Source: an uncultured Acetatifactor sp.
GTDB taxonomy: Bacteria > Bacillota > Clostridia > Lachnospirales > Lachnospiraceae
Length of the DNA: 16,441 nucleotides
Direction: 5' to 3'
Assembly: GCA_910577035.1 (NCBI GenBank)
Contig: CAJTKW010000084.1
Span: forward strand, 1-16,441
Shown here: in pieces, positions 1-7,808 of the stretch
Layout of the letters: each line of letters starts with the position of its first letter
Numbering within the stretch: the first letter of the stretch is position 1
Made by a program: the position numbers and the translations under genes
The notes under the pieces: generated by a model
Databases searched by the model: none
Told to the model about the DNA's origin: nothing
Seen by the model: the letters and a program-made list of their open reading frames with translations, nothing else

Positions 1-1
1 C

Positions 2-2254
2 ATGGATATGCACATGAAATGCCAGTATATCAACGAGATTACGAACGAACATGGTGTAGTGTACCTGACCGGCACTCCGGTTTCCAATTCCATGTCGGAG
101 CTGTATGTCATGCAAAAGACGCTGCAGCCATCGGAACTGAAAAGCCGTGGACTGCTCATGTTTGACGCCTGGGCAAGTACTTTTGGCAGGGTGGAATCCT
201 CGCTGGAGATTAAGCCCGAAGGATCCGGCTATCAGATGAAAAACAGGTTTGCCCGGTTTCATAATCTGCCGGAGCTGATGTCCATGCTGTCCCTGACGGC
301 GGACATCAAGACATCGGATATGCTGGATCTTCCGGTGCCGAAATTAAAGACGGGAAAGATGCAGGTGGTGAAAACCTCCATCACGCCGGATCAGAAAGCC
401 ATTATGGAGGAACTGGTGGCAAGGGCGGAGGCAATCCGCAACAAGGAAGTGGACAGCAGCGAGGACAATTTCCTCAAACTGACAAACGAGGCGCGGCTGC
501 TCTCCGTGGATCCCCGTATTCTGGATGAAACGCTGGAGAATGACCCGGATACCAAGCTCAATGCCTGCGCCGGAAACGTGGCGGAGATTTACCATGCCAC
601 GGCACAGAACCGTTCCACGCAGCTTATTTTCTGTGACAAAGGGACACCCAAGGCGGACGGCAGGTTCAATTTCTATCAGGCCATGAAAGCGGCTCTATTG
701 GATCTGGGTGTGGAGGAAAAGGACATTGTCTTTATCCATGACGCCAACACGGACGCAAAAAGGGCGGAACTACTGGAGAAGGTGCGAAATGGGGAGGTGC
801 GGATCCTGATGGGGAGCACCGAGAAGATGGGAACGGGACTGAATGTGCAGGATAAGATGATCGCTCTTCACAATCTGGACGCCCCGTGGCGGCCGGCTGA
901 CCTGACCCAGCGCAATGGGCGGATTTTAAGGCAGGGGAATGAGAACGATGAGGTTTCCATTTTCAACTATATCACGGAACAGACCTTTGACGCCTATCTC
1001 TGGCAGATTTTGGAGCAGAAACAAAAGTATATCAGCCAGATCATGACCGGGCGGAGCGCCCTTCGGAGCTGTGAGGACATGGACGAGGTGGTGCTGCAGT
1101 ATGCGGAGTTCAAGGCGCTTGCGGTTTCCGATCCCAAGATCAAGCGGAAAATGGAAGTGGATAATGAGGTTTACCGCCTGCAGACACTGAAATCCGCCTG
1201 GAAAAACGAGCATTCGGACTTGCAGTTTAAGCTCACCCACTATTACCCCCAGGAGATCAAGCGGTGTACGGAAACAATCAGCCAGCGGGGAGCGGATGCG
1301 GCACTGTATGGAAAAGAGAAACCGCAGGACTTTGCCATTACCTTAAACCACAGGCTGTTTGACGAACGCACAAAGGCGGGAGAATACCTGAAAATGCAGA
1401 TGGCATCACTGGGGCATGAGGCGGGAGAGGTTTTATCCGTCGGGATTTATGCCGGTTTTCAGGTGCTGTTAAAAAGGGGAGCGCTTTTAAATGTGATGCT
1501 CTGTCTGAAAGGGGAGGGCAGTTATCAGGTGGAGGCCGGCGATTCTGCACTGGGAAATATCACCAGGCTGGAGAATCTGGCGGATAAAATACCGCAATAT
1601 TGGAAGGAGGAAGAGAAAAAGCTGGAAAGCCTGCAAAAGCAGTGTGAGGCGGCGAAGATACAGGCGGAAAGGCCCTTTGCGGAGGAAGAGAAACTGTCGG
1701 CGCTTTTAAAGGAGCAGGTGTCCCTCAATCTGGCGCTGGAGTTTGCGGAGGGAGAGGACGGGGAAACGCCCGGAAACCAAAAGACGGTCAGAGATTGTAA
1801 TTACCGTATTTACCGTAAACTGCATAAACTGGCACAGGAATTGTTTGATGGCGCCTATACTTATATGAAGTTTAAACAGGATGGCTATGATGACCTTGTG
1901 CTGGAGAAGATCGGGGAAGATGAATACAGCATCGCCCATTATTATGTCCAGGAAGGGGATCTGATGCGGGATCCGGAGATTACATTCGTGCTGGAGGATG
2001 CAGATCGCTCCGTTTATCTTCTGTCCTTTAGGCAGGATAACATGGGTATCTATTATACGACAGACGAGCGGACGGAGGAACAGATCGAGGATCTGCGGCA
2101 GTTCTTTGATCAGTGGCTGACAAACATTAAAAACCAGGGCTTTACCTTATATCAGGCCCATGGGGAAAATGGGGAGTATACCAGGGAGGAAGAGGCGGGA
2201 GAACAAGCAGGAGAGCCGGCAGAGGAACAGGAGGATGAGGAATTTTTTGGCTGA
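2..2254 (+). CDS. SNF2-type helicase, C-terminal part (5' end outside window)
   Basis: This is the C-terminal 750 residues of a giant SNF2/DEAD-like helicase protein of the kind carried by clostridial conjugative elements, often fused to a DNA methylase domain. The reading frame is open to the left edge, so the ATG at base 2 is internal. LTGTPVSNS (residues 22-30) is a helicase core motif. The second RecA-like domain shows MGSTEKMGTGLNVQ (about 270-283), and WRPADLTQRNGRILRQGNEN (296-315) is motif VI with its arginines. The middle is helical and charged. The C-terminal ~120 residues look like a separate small domain (DLMRDPEITFVLED), vaguely DUF6908/DUF1249-like, which is uncertain. The protein ends in an acidic Glu-rich tail. 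It probably remodels or unwinds DNA during transfer or establishment in the recipient, but that role is inferred. The methylase half, if present, lies outside the window. Confidence 0.9.
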   Translation: MDMHMKCQYINEITNEHGVVYLTGTPVSNSMSELYVMQKTLQPSELKSRGLLMFDAWASTFGRVESSLEIKPEGSGYQMKNRFARFHNLPELMSMLSLTADIKTSDMLDLPVPKLKTGKMQVVKTSITPDQKAIMEELVARAEAIRNKEVDSSEDNFLKLTNEARLLSVDPRILDETLENDPDTKLNACAGNVAEIYHATAQNRSTQLIFCDKGTPKADGRFNFYQAMKAALLDLGVEEKDIVFIHDANTDAKRAELLEKVRNGEVRILMGSTEKMGTGLNVQDKMIALHNLDAPWRPADLTQRNGRILRQGNENDEVSIFNYITEQTFDAYLWQILEQKQKYISQIMTGRSALRSCEDMDEVVLQYAEFKALAVSDPKIKRKMEVDNEVYRLQTLKSAWKNEHSDLQFKLTHYYPQEIKRCTETISQRGADAALYGKEKPQDFAITLNHRLFDERTKAGEYLKMQMASLGHEAGEVLSVGIYAGFQVLLKRGALLNVMLCLKGEGSYQVEAGDSALGNITRLENLADKIPQYWKEEEKKLESLQKQCEAAKIQAERPFAEEEKLSALLKEQVSLNLALEFAEGEDGETPGNQKTVRDCNYRIYRKLHKLAQELFDGAYTYMKFKQDGYDDLVLEKIGEDEYSIAHYYVQEGDLMRDPEITFVLEDADRSVYLLSFRQDNMGIYYTTDERTEEQIEDLRQFFDQWLTNIKNQGFTLYQAHGENGEYTREEEAGEQAGEPAEEQEDEEFFG

Positions 2255-2323
2255 AAGGGCGGCGCCAGACAGTAAGTGTGCGGATGCTTTATGAATGTCT
2301 GGAAAGCGCAGAAAGGAGAAATG

Positions 2324-3343
2324 ATGGCAGTACAGCAGCGGGGCAGGCCGATGCCCTTTACGGAAGAGCAGATGCGGCAGATTTATGGTACAAATATCAT
2401 TGATTTTGCGGTCAGCAACGGTTTTGAGATTGAAAAAAGCGACAAGGCCACGGTCCATGTGAAGAACAGCGGGGGACTATATCTGTTCAAGCATGGCCGT
2501 GGCTATTATTCTTTTACGGAGGAAAAGGGCGGCAATATCGTGGAGTTTGCCATGCACTATCTGGGATTGGAAAAACGGGACGCCATGGAACGGATCCTGG
2601 GATGCAGGGCTTATGAGCAAACCGTACACATCGTGACACCACGGGAAAAGGCGGAAAGGGGAAAAATGCGGCTCCCGCCCAGAGATACGGATGACAGGCG
2701 GGTGTTTGCCTATCTGACAAAGACCAGGAGGATCGACCCGGAGATTGTGCAGGCCATGATGAAACAGGGCAGAGTGTATCAGGCCAGACAGGAGGTAAAC
2801 GGCAGGGTACGCAGGAACTGTGCGTTTGTGGGCTATGACAGCAGGGGGATGCCTCGGTACTGCGCCTTGCGCAGCCCCAGTGCGGACAGCAGTTTCCGTC
2901 AGGATGTGGAAAATTCAGACAAGACCTATGGTTTTCTCATGGAGGGACGGAGCAGACGGGTTTATGAATTTGAAGCGCCCATTGACGCTATGAGCCATGC
3001 CACGCTCTGTAAGCTGCAGGGGATCGACTGGAGAAAGGACTACCGGATTTCGGAAGGCTGTCTCTCCGACAAGGCGTTGAAACAGTTCTTAAAGGATCAT
3101 CCGCAGGTCAGGGAGATTGTTTTCTGCTATGACAATGATGCGGACGGGAAACTGGCGGACGGCACCCCTCATAACCATGGGCAGGTAAGAGCGGCGCAGG
3201 CAAAGGAATATTTTGCCTCCCTTGGGTATGTTACATACATACAGACTCCGTCACAGAAAGATTTCAACAAGATGCTGACATCCCTCTATGAGCGGCCTGC
3301 TCAGGGAGAGCAGGAGGCGGAAGAAGATGGATTGGAACCGTGA
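2324..3343 (+). CDS. DUF3991 and Toprim domain protein (primase-like)
   Basis: A 339-residue protein with the architecture of DUF3991/Toprim proteins from mobile elements. The N-terminal ~90 residues (YGTNIIDFAVSNGFEIEK through GGNIVEFAMHYLG) resemble a primase zinc-finger-like domain that lacks the zinc cysteines. A DUF3991-like middle follows (YLTKTRRIDPEIVQAMMKQG, then NCAFVGYDSRGMPRYCALRS). The Toprim domain shows its conserved glutamate in EFEAPIDAMS and the DxD motif in IVFCYDNDADGK. These acidic residues bind metal in primases and topoisomerases. A role in priming or nicking-joining of transferred DNA is inferred. AAAGGAGA at 2313-2319 is well spaced for the ATG at 2324; the ATG at 2321 is too close, and upstream in-frame ATGs lack a ribosome site. 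It follows the helicase gene in the same direction and is probably co-transcribed. Confidence 0.88.
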   Translation: MAVQQRGRPMPFTEEQMRQIYGTNIIDFAVSNGFEIEKSDKATVHVKNSGGLYLFKHGRGYYSFTEEKGGNIVEFAMHYLGLEKRDAMERILGCRAYEQTVHIVTPREKAERGKMRLPPRDTDDRRVFAYLTKTRRIDPEIVQAMMKQGRVYQARQEVNGRVRRNCAFVGYDSRGMPRYCALRSPSADSSFRQDVENSDKTYGFLMEGRSRRVYEFEAPIDAMSHATLCKLQGIDWRKDYRISEGCLSDKALKQFLKDHPQVREIVFCYDNDADGKLADGTPHNHGQVRAAQAKEYFASLGYVTYIQTPSQKDFNKMLTSLYERPAQGEQEAEEDGLEP

Positions 3344-3383
3344 GGATGCGGGCAGGTTTTGGAAAAGGACAAGGAGGTGACAA

Positions 3384-4085
3384 ATGAGACCGGTGTATGT
3401 ATGTCAGCTGCCGGAGGATTTACAGGGGGAGATCAGGGATATTTTCACCCGGCTGCTTTTGTATCAATGCGGCGGAGAGGATAAGGCAGAGGAATATTTT
3501 GGCATGAGCCTTGCGGATGCAGTACAGCAAGGCATGGATTTAAAAATAGCAGATATGGATTGTGCGGCGGAACCTTTAAAAAGCGGCGGGGATATGGCGG
3601 ACATGCCGGAGAGCATCAGAGAGGATATGGAGCGGCTGGCTCAAATCATGGCACAGAGGCGGGAAATGGAGACGGACAGTCCGTTTCTGTATCTTGCAGG
3701 TGAGCAGGTCGGTGAGAGGGATCAATATGAGATGGTGAATGCCATATGGCATCACGGTGAGGATGATTACGGCTTATGGCAGGTGGAGATTCCGATCTAT
3801 CTGGTCCGCAACATCCTGAACAGCCCGCAGAATTTTGTGGGTGATTTGGATGAAGTTTTGGATGGTGTGCCGCTGGAACCATGGCCTCCCAATCATACGA
3901 TGCACTTCCTGTTCCCCAGGGGCGGCCGGATTGCCTGCTGCAGTATGGAAATGGGAAATGAGTTTTTTGCGGAATATGGCATCCAGGGCTCATCTGTGAG
4001 GGGGAGCAGGGAGGACATCAGGGAAGAACTGACTGTTTTGCTTAGTGTGGAACGGGCGGAGGAAAGCGGAGAGGCGGAGCGATAG
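3384..4085 (+). CDS. Hypothetical accessory protein
   Basis: A 233-residue acidic protein that I do not recognise. AAGGAGGTGACA directly upstream is a near-perfect ribosome site, and coding-strand purine bias matches the neighbours. The N-terminal half is helical and rich in Glu, Asp and Met (about residues 1-100). The second half looks globular, with aromatic stretches such as ENVNAIWHHGE-like text at about residue 120 (read as MVNAIWHHGEDDYGLW) and EPWPPNHTMHFLFPRGG at about 167-183. No signal peptide, membrane segment or catalytic motif is visible. The C-terminal ~25 residues are again charged. It sits between the Toprim gene and another unknown gene, in the accessory part of the element. 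Function is unknown. Confidence 0.75.
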   Translation: MRPVYVCQLPEDLQGEIRDIFTRLLLYQCGGEDKAEEYFGMSLADAVQQGMDLKIADMDCAAEPLKSGGDMADMPESIREDMERLAQIMAQRREMETDSPFLYLAGEQVGERDQYEMVNAIWHHGEDDYGLWQVEIPIYLVRNILNSPQNFVGDLDEVLDGVPLEPWPPNHTMHFLFPRGGRIACCSMEMGNEFFAEYGIQGSSVRGSREDIREELTVLLSVERAEESGEAER

Positions 4086-4158
4086 CACAGGCAGGACGCT
4101 TTGTGAGGATAAGAGTGTTTGATAAAAGGGATTACATCATCAAAGAAAGGACAATCCT

Positions 4159-4686
4159 ATGGAAAAAATAAAGTCATTTGACCTGGATCGGTGGAGCGAG
4201 CCGGACGAACGTCACTGTGTCAGACATATCGGAATGGCGGATGCAAAGGAGACTTTTGAAAAGCTGGAGGTGTATCTGAGAGATAAGGGGATGCTGCCGG
4301 ATGAGTATTTTGAGTATAGTATGGATCTGCGGACAAGGCAGAAGGAGCTGCCTGATTTTGACTTTGCTCTGTGCGTTGCGAATTTCGGGGCCAGCGAGGG
4401 TATTTATCTGGATATTGATCTGATCTACAGCGTTGAGGGTGGAGGGCAGAAGAGCATGCGTTTTGCGACGGGAAAGACTTTGCAGGAGGGCGCTGACGCT
4501 TTCTTTCAGATGGCTCGGATCGCCGCCGAATGTTCCCTGATGCTGAACGGCCGGGGACGTGTTTATGAGAGGCACAATGTGGAGCTGGTGCTGACGGAGG
4601 AAGAGGCGGAGACGCTGGCATCCTTAACGAAGGCGCTGCAGGAGCAGTCAGCGGATATGGCGCAGGGGGAGGAGATGGAGCATTGA
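4159..4686 (+). CDS. Hypothetical accessory protein
   Basis: A 175-residue soluble acidic protein of unknown function. The ATG at 4159 follows AAAGGACA with suitable spacing. Residues 60-115 (PDFDFALCVANFGASEGIYL, then a strand-rich stretch and FATGKTLQEGADAF) read as a compact alpha/beta domain. The last 30 residues are Glu-rich, like the tails of several other proteins in this window. No membrane segment or enzyme motif is seen. A 73-base gap with no evident structure separates it from the gene before. Its stop codon at 4684-4686 borders the hairpin-rich leader of the ribbon-helix-helix gene. It could be an anti-restriction or establishment factor, as many such genes are in conjugative elements, but nothing in the sequence shows it. 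Confidence 0.72.
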   Translation: MEKIKSFDLDRWSEPDERHCVRHIGMADAKETFEKLEVYLRDKGMLPDEYFEYSMDLRTRQKELPDFDFALCVANFGASEGIYLDIDLIYSVEGGGQKSMRFATGKTLQEGADAFFQMARIAAECSLMLNGRGRVYERHNVELVLTEEEAETLASLTKALQEQSADMAQGEEMEH

Positions 4687-4916
4687 CAGGTTGTTTCCCG
4701 CTATTAGGGGAGAGGCCGCCCTGCGGACGGGTGGGCCGCAGGCACACCAGAACTTGGTGCAAGGCAGGAATAGGCGGGTTACACACCGCCGTGAAACAGC
4801 TTGCAGGCAAAGCCTGCAACGGGGTTATCGCTAAAGATAAGGTGTTCCGTCTGGAACCCCTGCCGATGACGGGCAACGGGTATTCCGGACAGAAACCGCA
4901 CAGGGGAGGTGACAGC
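4687..4916 (+). promoter_or_regulatory. Hairpin-rich leader with possible switch over the ribosome site
   Basis: About 230 bases with no convincing gene. The following stems can be read directly. CCTGCGG/CCGCAGG pairs 4720-4726 with 4736-4742. CACCA/TGGTG pairs 4745-4749 with 4755-4759. GGCGG/CCGCC pairs 4773-4777 with 4786-4790. TTGCAGGC/GCCTGCAA pairs 4801-4808 with 4812-4819 around an AAA loop. TTATC/GATAA pairs 4825-4829 with 4836-4840, and GTTCC/GGAAC pairs 4844-4848 with 4853-4857. GGGGTT (4821-4826) can pair with AACCCC (4855-4860). CCCCTG (4857-4862) can instead pair with CAGGGG (4901-4906), which covers the start of the Shine-Dalgarno site GGGGAGGTGA (4903-4912). The frame happens to stay open from a TTG at 4683, but the codons look unlike the purine-rich neighbouring genes. 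A structured 5' leader is the best reading; protein-binding repeats or part of a transfer origin are alternatives. Confidence 0.6.
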
Positions 4917-5387
4917 ATCAAAAAACCGACACAGAAGCGCTCCATTAACTTCACGTCTGAGACTCTGGAGGCCCTGGATAAGCTGGCGGCCAGAAACCAT
5001 ACTACCACATCGGAGCTGGTACGGGGCTATGTGGAGAAGGGGCTTTCCATAGAGGGCAGCCGGGAGGATATAGACTTTATTGCCCGTATCATACGCCAGG
5101 AACTGACAGCGGTTTATCATGTGGACGAGCTTAAGGCCATCGCAGATCATGACACAGACCGGATCGCCAAAATGCTCATGAAAATAGGTAAGATCAACGG
5201 CGCAATGTTTTTCCTTCTCATCAAAATCTTTATGAACCTTGCCAATGAGGGGAGCGAGGATGATTTCGACCGGATGATCTCCGGAGCGGTCAGGCTGGGC
5301 ATAGATTATATGCAGAAAAAGGATTTCCAGATCAACAGCTTTCTACAGGACACGGAGAATCTGCGGAGGCTGGCAGACAGGATTTAG
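4917..5387 (+). CDS. Ribbon-helix-helix DNA-binding protein (ATC start proposed)
   Basis: A protein of about 156 residues whose first ~45 form a ribbon-helix-helix domain. A basic beta strand (TQKRSINFT) is followed by helix SETLEALDKLAARNH, a TTTSE turn, and helix LVRGYVEKGLSIEG. The rest is helical and may serve oligomerisation; a hydrophobic segment (AMFFLLIKIFMNLA) could be a buried or membrane-leaning helix. Proteins of this type act as relaxosome accessory factors (MobC-like) or as repressors of transfer operons. The relaxase two genes downstream fits either role. Homology-like sequence begins exactly at an ATC codon at 4917, seven bases after GGAGG (4905-4909). The frame has no ATG, GTG or TTG here. 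In-frame alternatives are ATG 4866 and TTG 4683, neither with a ribosome site. The domain is clear; the start is inferred. Confidence 0.82.
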   Translation: MKKPTQKRSINFTSETLEALDKLAARNHTTTSELVRGYVEKGLSIEGSREDIDFIARIIRQELTAVYHVDELKAIADHDTDRIAKMLMKIGKINGAMFFLLIKIFMNLANEGSEDDFDRMISGAVRLGIDYMQKKDFQINSFLQDTENLRRLADRI

Positions 5388-5408
5388 CACAGTAAAAGGA
5401 GAGTCAGT

Positions 5409-6425
5409 ATGCTTTCATATGAAGAATTTAAAGAAAAACTAATAAAGCAGACCAAAGAAAACATGCCGCAGAGATACCGTGATGCGGAAGTAGAGATTAT
5501 CAGGGTGCCTAAAAATAATGACAGAATGTTTGAGGGAATTTCTGTCAGACCGCAGGACAAAGGCAGTGGTGCTGTGTTTTATTGTGTGGATGCCTATTTG
5601 GATTATCTGCATAATGAATCGTTGGAAAAGACAATTTCACTTTATTTGATGAGGCTTGTTCATTATCTGGATCATATGCCGGAGATTGATGCGGAGGATT
5701 ACCAGGACTGGGAGAATGTCAAAGGCAGGATTGTGCCGCAACTGGCAAGCATGAGAAAAAATCGTGAAAGCATACAACATTTTGTACACAGACCGGTGGA
5801 GGGTACGGATCTGGCTGTCATTTACCGCATTATGCAGGATATGGGACAGTTAAGAGGAAGTATAAAGATACCCAACGAATTGATGGAGAAATGGGGAGTA
5901 GACTTAAACCGTATCCACGTAAGAGCCTTCTATAATATGAATACCATACTGACGCCGCAGATTGTGGAGCTTGGCCCGGAGACGGAAGAGGGTGGCAAGC
6001 CGGAAGTGTACAAAAAACTACCGGAACATATGGACAGGGACTGTATGTATGTCTTTACAAATCAGGAAAGGTTTTATGGTGCGTCAACTATTATGGCATC
6101 CGGCATATTGTCCGGAATTGCGGAGCGGCTGCAATGCAGCTTTTACCTGCTCCCCCTGACGGTGGATGATATGATGATAATCCCCCAGATAGAAGATGAG
6201 GATGTGGAAGAGCTGCATAAACTCGTCCTGAAATGTAACATTTGTGCAGAAACAGAGGAATCCATGCTTTCGGATCAGGTTTATTTTTATGACAGCACAA
6301 AGAGGGAGTTATCTATGGCAACGGATCCCGCATATACACAGGAAGTTGTTTTAAAGATGCTGGAGCAGTCCGTTTCCCCGACAGGGCAGACGGATGAATC
6401 TGATGTCAGGGAAATGGAGAGATAG
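5409..6425 (+). CDS. DUF5688 family protein
   Basis: A 338-residue protein that I place in the DUF5688 family, which is common in clostridial mobile elements and has no known function. Family-like features are the N-terminal MLSYEEFKEKL segment, the repeated acidic/aromatic middle, and the stretch DCMYVFTNQERFYGASTIM followed by a hydrophobic strand region SFYLLPLTVDDMMIIP (about residues 215-265). The family also occurs in diverse Firmicutes loci, where it may have a housekeeping or stress-related role. AAAAGGAGAG sits seven or so bases before the ATG. It lies 21 bases after the ribbon-helix-helix gene, so the two are probably one operon. No signal peptide is visible. The family name is from memory of sequence style, not a search. 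Confidence 0.82.
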   Translation: MLSYEEFKEKLIKQTKENMPQRYRDAEVEIIRVPKNNDRMFEGISVRPQDKGSGAVFYCVDAYLDYLHNESLEKTISLYLMRLVHYLDHMPEIDAEDYQDWENVKGRIVPQLASMRKNRESIQHFVHRPVEGTDLAVIYRIMQDMGQLRGSIKIPNELMEKWGVDLNRIHVRAFYNMNTILTPQIVELGPETEEGGKPEVYKKLPEHMDRDCMYVFTNQERFYGASTIMASGILSGIAERLQCSFYLLPLTVDDMMIIPQIEDEDVEELHKLVLKCNICAETEESMLSDQVYFYDSTKRELSMATDPAYTQEVVLKMLEQSVSPTGQTDESDVREMER

Positions 6426-6462
6426 GCATGACAGACGAATTAGTAGAGAGCCGGGAACTGCT

Positions 6463-7674
6463 ATGTCGATCTTAGTATATAAGCAGCGCCAACGTCACCC
6501 AAACAAAAAAGACACGCCGGGAGCCAACTACGCCCACGTTCGGTATATAGCCACCAGACCGAGAGTAATGAAGAATGAAAACGGGGATCATGGGCTGTTT
6601 GGCAAAATGGAGCCGGGGCCGGTCACGGAATTTGAGGACTGGAGGGATGTGGCGAAGTCTGTGTATGCCAATTCCAAAAGGGGAATCGTCATGTACCGCA
6701 GTGTTGTGTCCTTTGCGGAAGACACCGCAAGAGAGCTTTTGCTGAAGGATCAGAAAAGCTGGCAGAGATACATTGAGAATCATATGATGACGATTGCGGA
6801 GAAGAACGGCATCAGGCGGGAGAATCTGCAATGGGCGGCTGCGGTGCATGGGGAAAAGGGGCATCCACACATCCATGTGGTATTCTGGGATAAATCAGTG
6901 CGGGCAAAGAATCCCTTTACGCCGCCCCAGATACCGGACGCCATCAGGAGACAGATGATAAAGGACACGTTTGCGGAAAAGATACTTGCCTTTGCGAAGG
7001 AGAAGGATCTGGCAGTAACGGAAATGCGCCGGGTATCGGATGCACTGCTGGCGCAGTTTGAGGAAGAAATGCGGTGTAAAAGTCCCGGCAGATTCAAGGC
7101 GGCGGCCAGGCTGTTGGAGGAAGAGCTGGAGCAGGGGATTGGTTTTGAGAGGGAAGTTTTGGCAAAGCTGGCAGAACGGCTTTTTGCAATTCGGGCAGTC
7201 ATTCCGGCGCAGGGGCGGATCGCTTATCAATTTCTGTCCCAGGAGGCAAGGGACAAGACGGATGAGACAGTGCATTTTCTGCTTGAAAATGTCCCGGAGG
7301 TCAGGCGGTGTTTTGACAAGTATGTGGATGCTAAATACCGTATGGCAGAGATGTATTCTTCCGATGGCGGATGGCTCTCGAAGCAGAAAGAGAAGTTTGA
7401 GAAGGAGGCCGGGAAAATCCTGGCGAACCGGGTACTGTCCGGCGTTAAGGCCATATGCAGGCTGGAAAACGAGAATTGCGGAGCGGCATATCTGAAAAGC
7501 CACAGGGAATATCTGGCATCCAGAATCATCATGGAGGCCCTTGACATGCTGTCCCGCCTGACATGGAAACAGGAGGAAGATTTGTCTGGCGGGCAGATGT
7601 TTCAGGGAGATTTGTCAAAGGAGGCGAGGAAGGAGTTGTTCTTAAAAAATCAGGATAAAGGATATGAACATTAG
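6463..7674 (+). CDS. Relaxase, MobP-like (MobP3 type)
   Basis: A 403-residue conjugative relaxase, the enzyme that nicks the origin of transfer and stays covalently bound to the 5' end. The three-histidine metal motif is visible as H129 with H134-P-H136-I-H138 (HGEKGHPHIHVVFWD). Near the N-terminus, YAHVRYIATRPRV (residues 23-35) carries tyrosines, of which Y28 is the likely nucleophile by analogy with MobP3 relaxases. The C-terminal 200 residues are helical and charged. I chose the ATG at 6463 (MSILVYKQRQ) because relaxases of this type begin this way. An earlier in-frame ATG at 6394 would overlap the DUF5688 gene by 32 bases and has no ribosome site. The site before 6463 is itself weak (GCCGGGA), so translation may be coupled to the gene before. 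A nic-like sequence follows the gene directly. Confidence 0.9.
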   Translation: MSILVYKQRQRHPNKKDTPGANYAHVRYIATRPRVMKNENGDHGLFGKMEPGPVTEFEDWRDVAKSVYANSKRGIVMYRSVVSFAEDTARELLLKDQKSWQRYIENHMMTIAEKNGIRRENLQWAAAVHGEKGHPHIHVVFWDKSVRAKNPFTPPQIPDAIRRQMIKDTFAEKILAFAKEKDLAVTEMRRVSDALLAQFEEEMRCKSPGRFKAAARLLEEELEQGIGFEREVLAKLAERLFAIRAVIPAQGRIAYQFLSQEARDKTDETVHFLLENVPEVRRCFDKYVDAKYRMAEMYSSDGGWLSKQKEKFEKEAGKILANRVLSGVKAICRLENENCGAAYLKSHREYLASRIIMEALDMLSRLTWKQEEDLSGGQMFQGDLSKEARKELFLKNQDKGYEH

Positions 7675-7689
7675 ATTGAAAAATAAGAC

Positions 7690-7766
7690 TTAGGAGCCTA
7701 AAAAAGGGCGCACTAATACAAGGAAACTTATACAACGTGGTAGATGACGCACACCATTTTTTCATC
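7690..7766 (-). other. oriT: Probable origin of transfer (oriT) with nic site
   Basis: On the minus strand, bases 7715-7705 read TAGTGCGCCCT and continue into TTTTT. This matches the nic-region core known from IncQ (RSF1010), pIP501 and staphylococcal pGO1/pSK41 origins (TAAGTGCGCCCTTA). By that analogy the nick lies between 7709 and 7708 on the minus strand (GCG|CCC). Immediately 5' of it on the same strand are arms GTATAAG (7733-7727) and CTTGTAT (7722-7716) around a TTTC loop. They form a 7-pair hairpin whose two non-Watson-Crick pairs are G-T on the minus strand but A-C on the plus strand, as expected if the minus strand is the one processed. A second short repeat, TTAGG/CCTAA, lies at 7690-7701, and GATGA/TCATC at 7743-7747 and 7762-7766. 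Location right after the relaxase gene fits. Not experimentally shown here. Confidence 0.72.
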
Positions 7767-7808
7767 ACTATTTGTGCCGTCAGCGTCAGCGGCGGAATGG
7801 AGATTAAT

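Noticed and set aside
4683..4916. N-terminal extension of the ribbon-helix-helix protein from TTG 4683
   Set aside because: No ribosome site at TTG 4683 or ATG 4866, composition unlike neighbours, and the stretch is made of inverted repeats. Kept as a leader, though coding cannot be fully excluded.
4220..5008. 262-codon minus-strand frame across the leader and neighbouring genes
   Set aside because: Low-complexity Pro/Ala/Ser composition typical of an antisense shadow; no ribosome site or domain.
6428..6475. 15-codon frame beginning MTDELVESRE between DUF5688 and the relaxase
   Set aside because: Very short, no good ribosome site; probably chance, although it overlaps the relaxase start.
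7676..7704. TTGAAA and TAAAAA spaced by 17 bases as a promoter
   Set aside because: The -10 match is poor and the segment overlaps the proposed oriT repeats; not enough to call.
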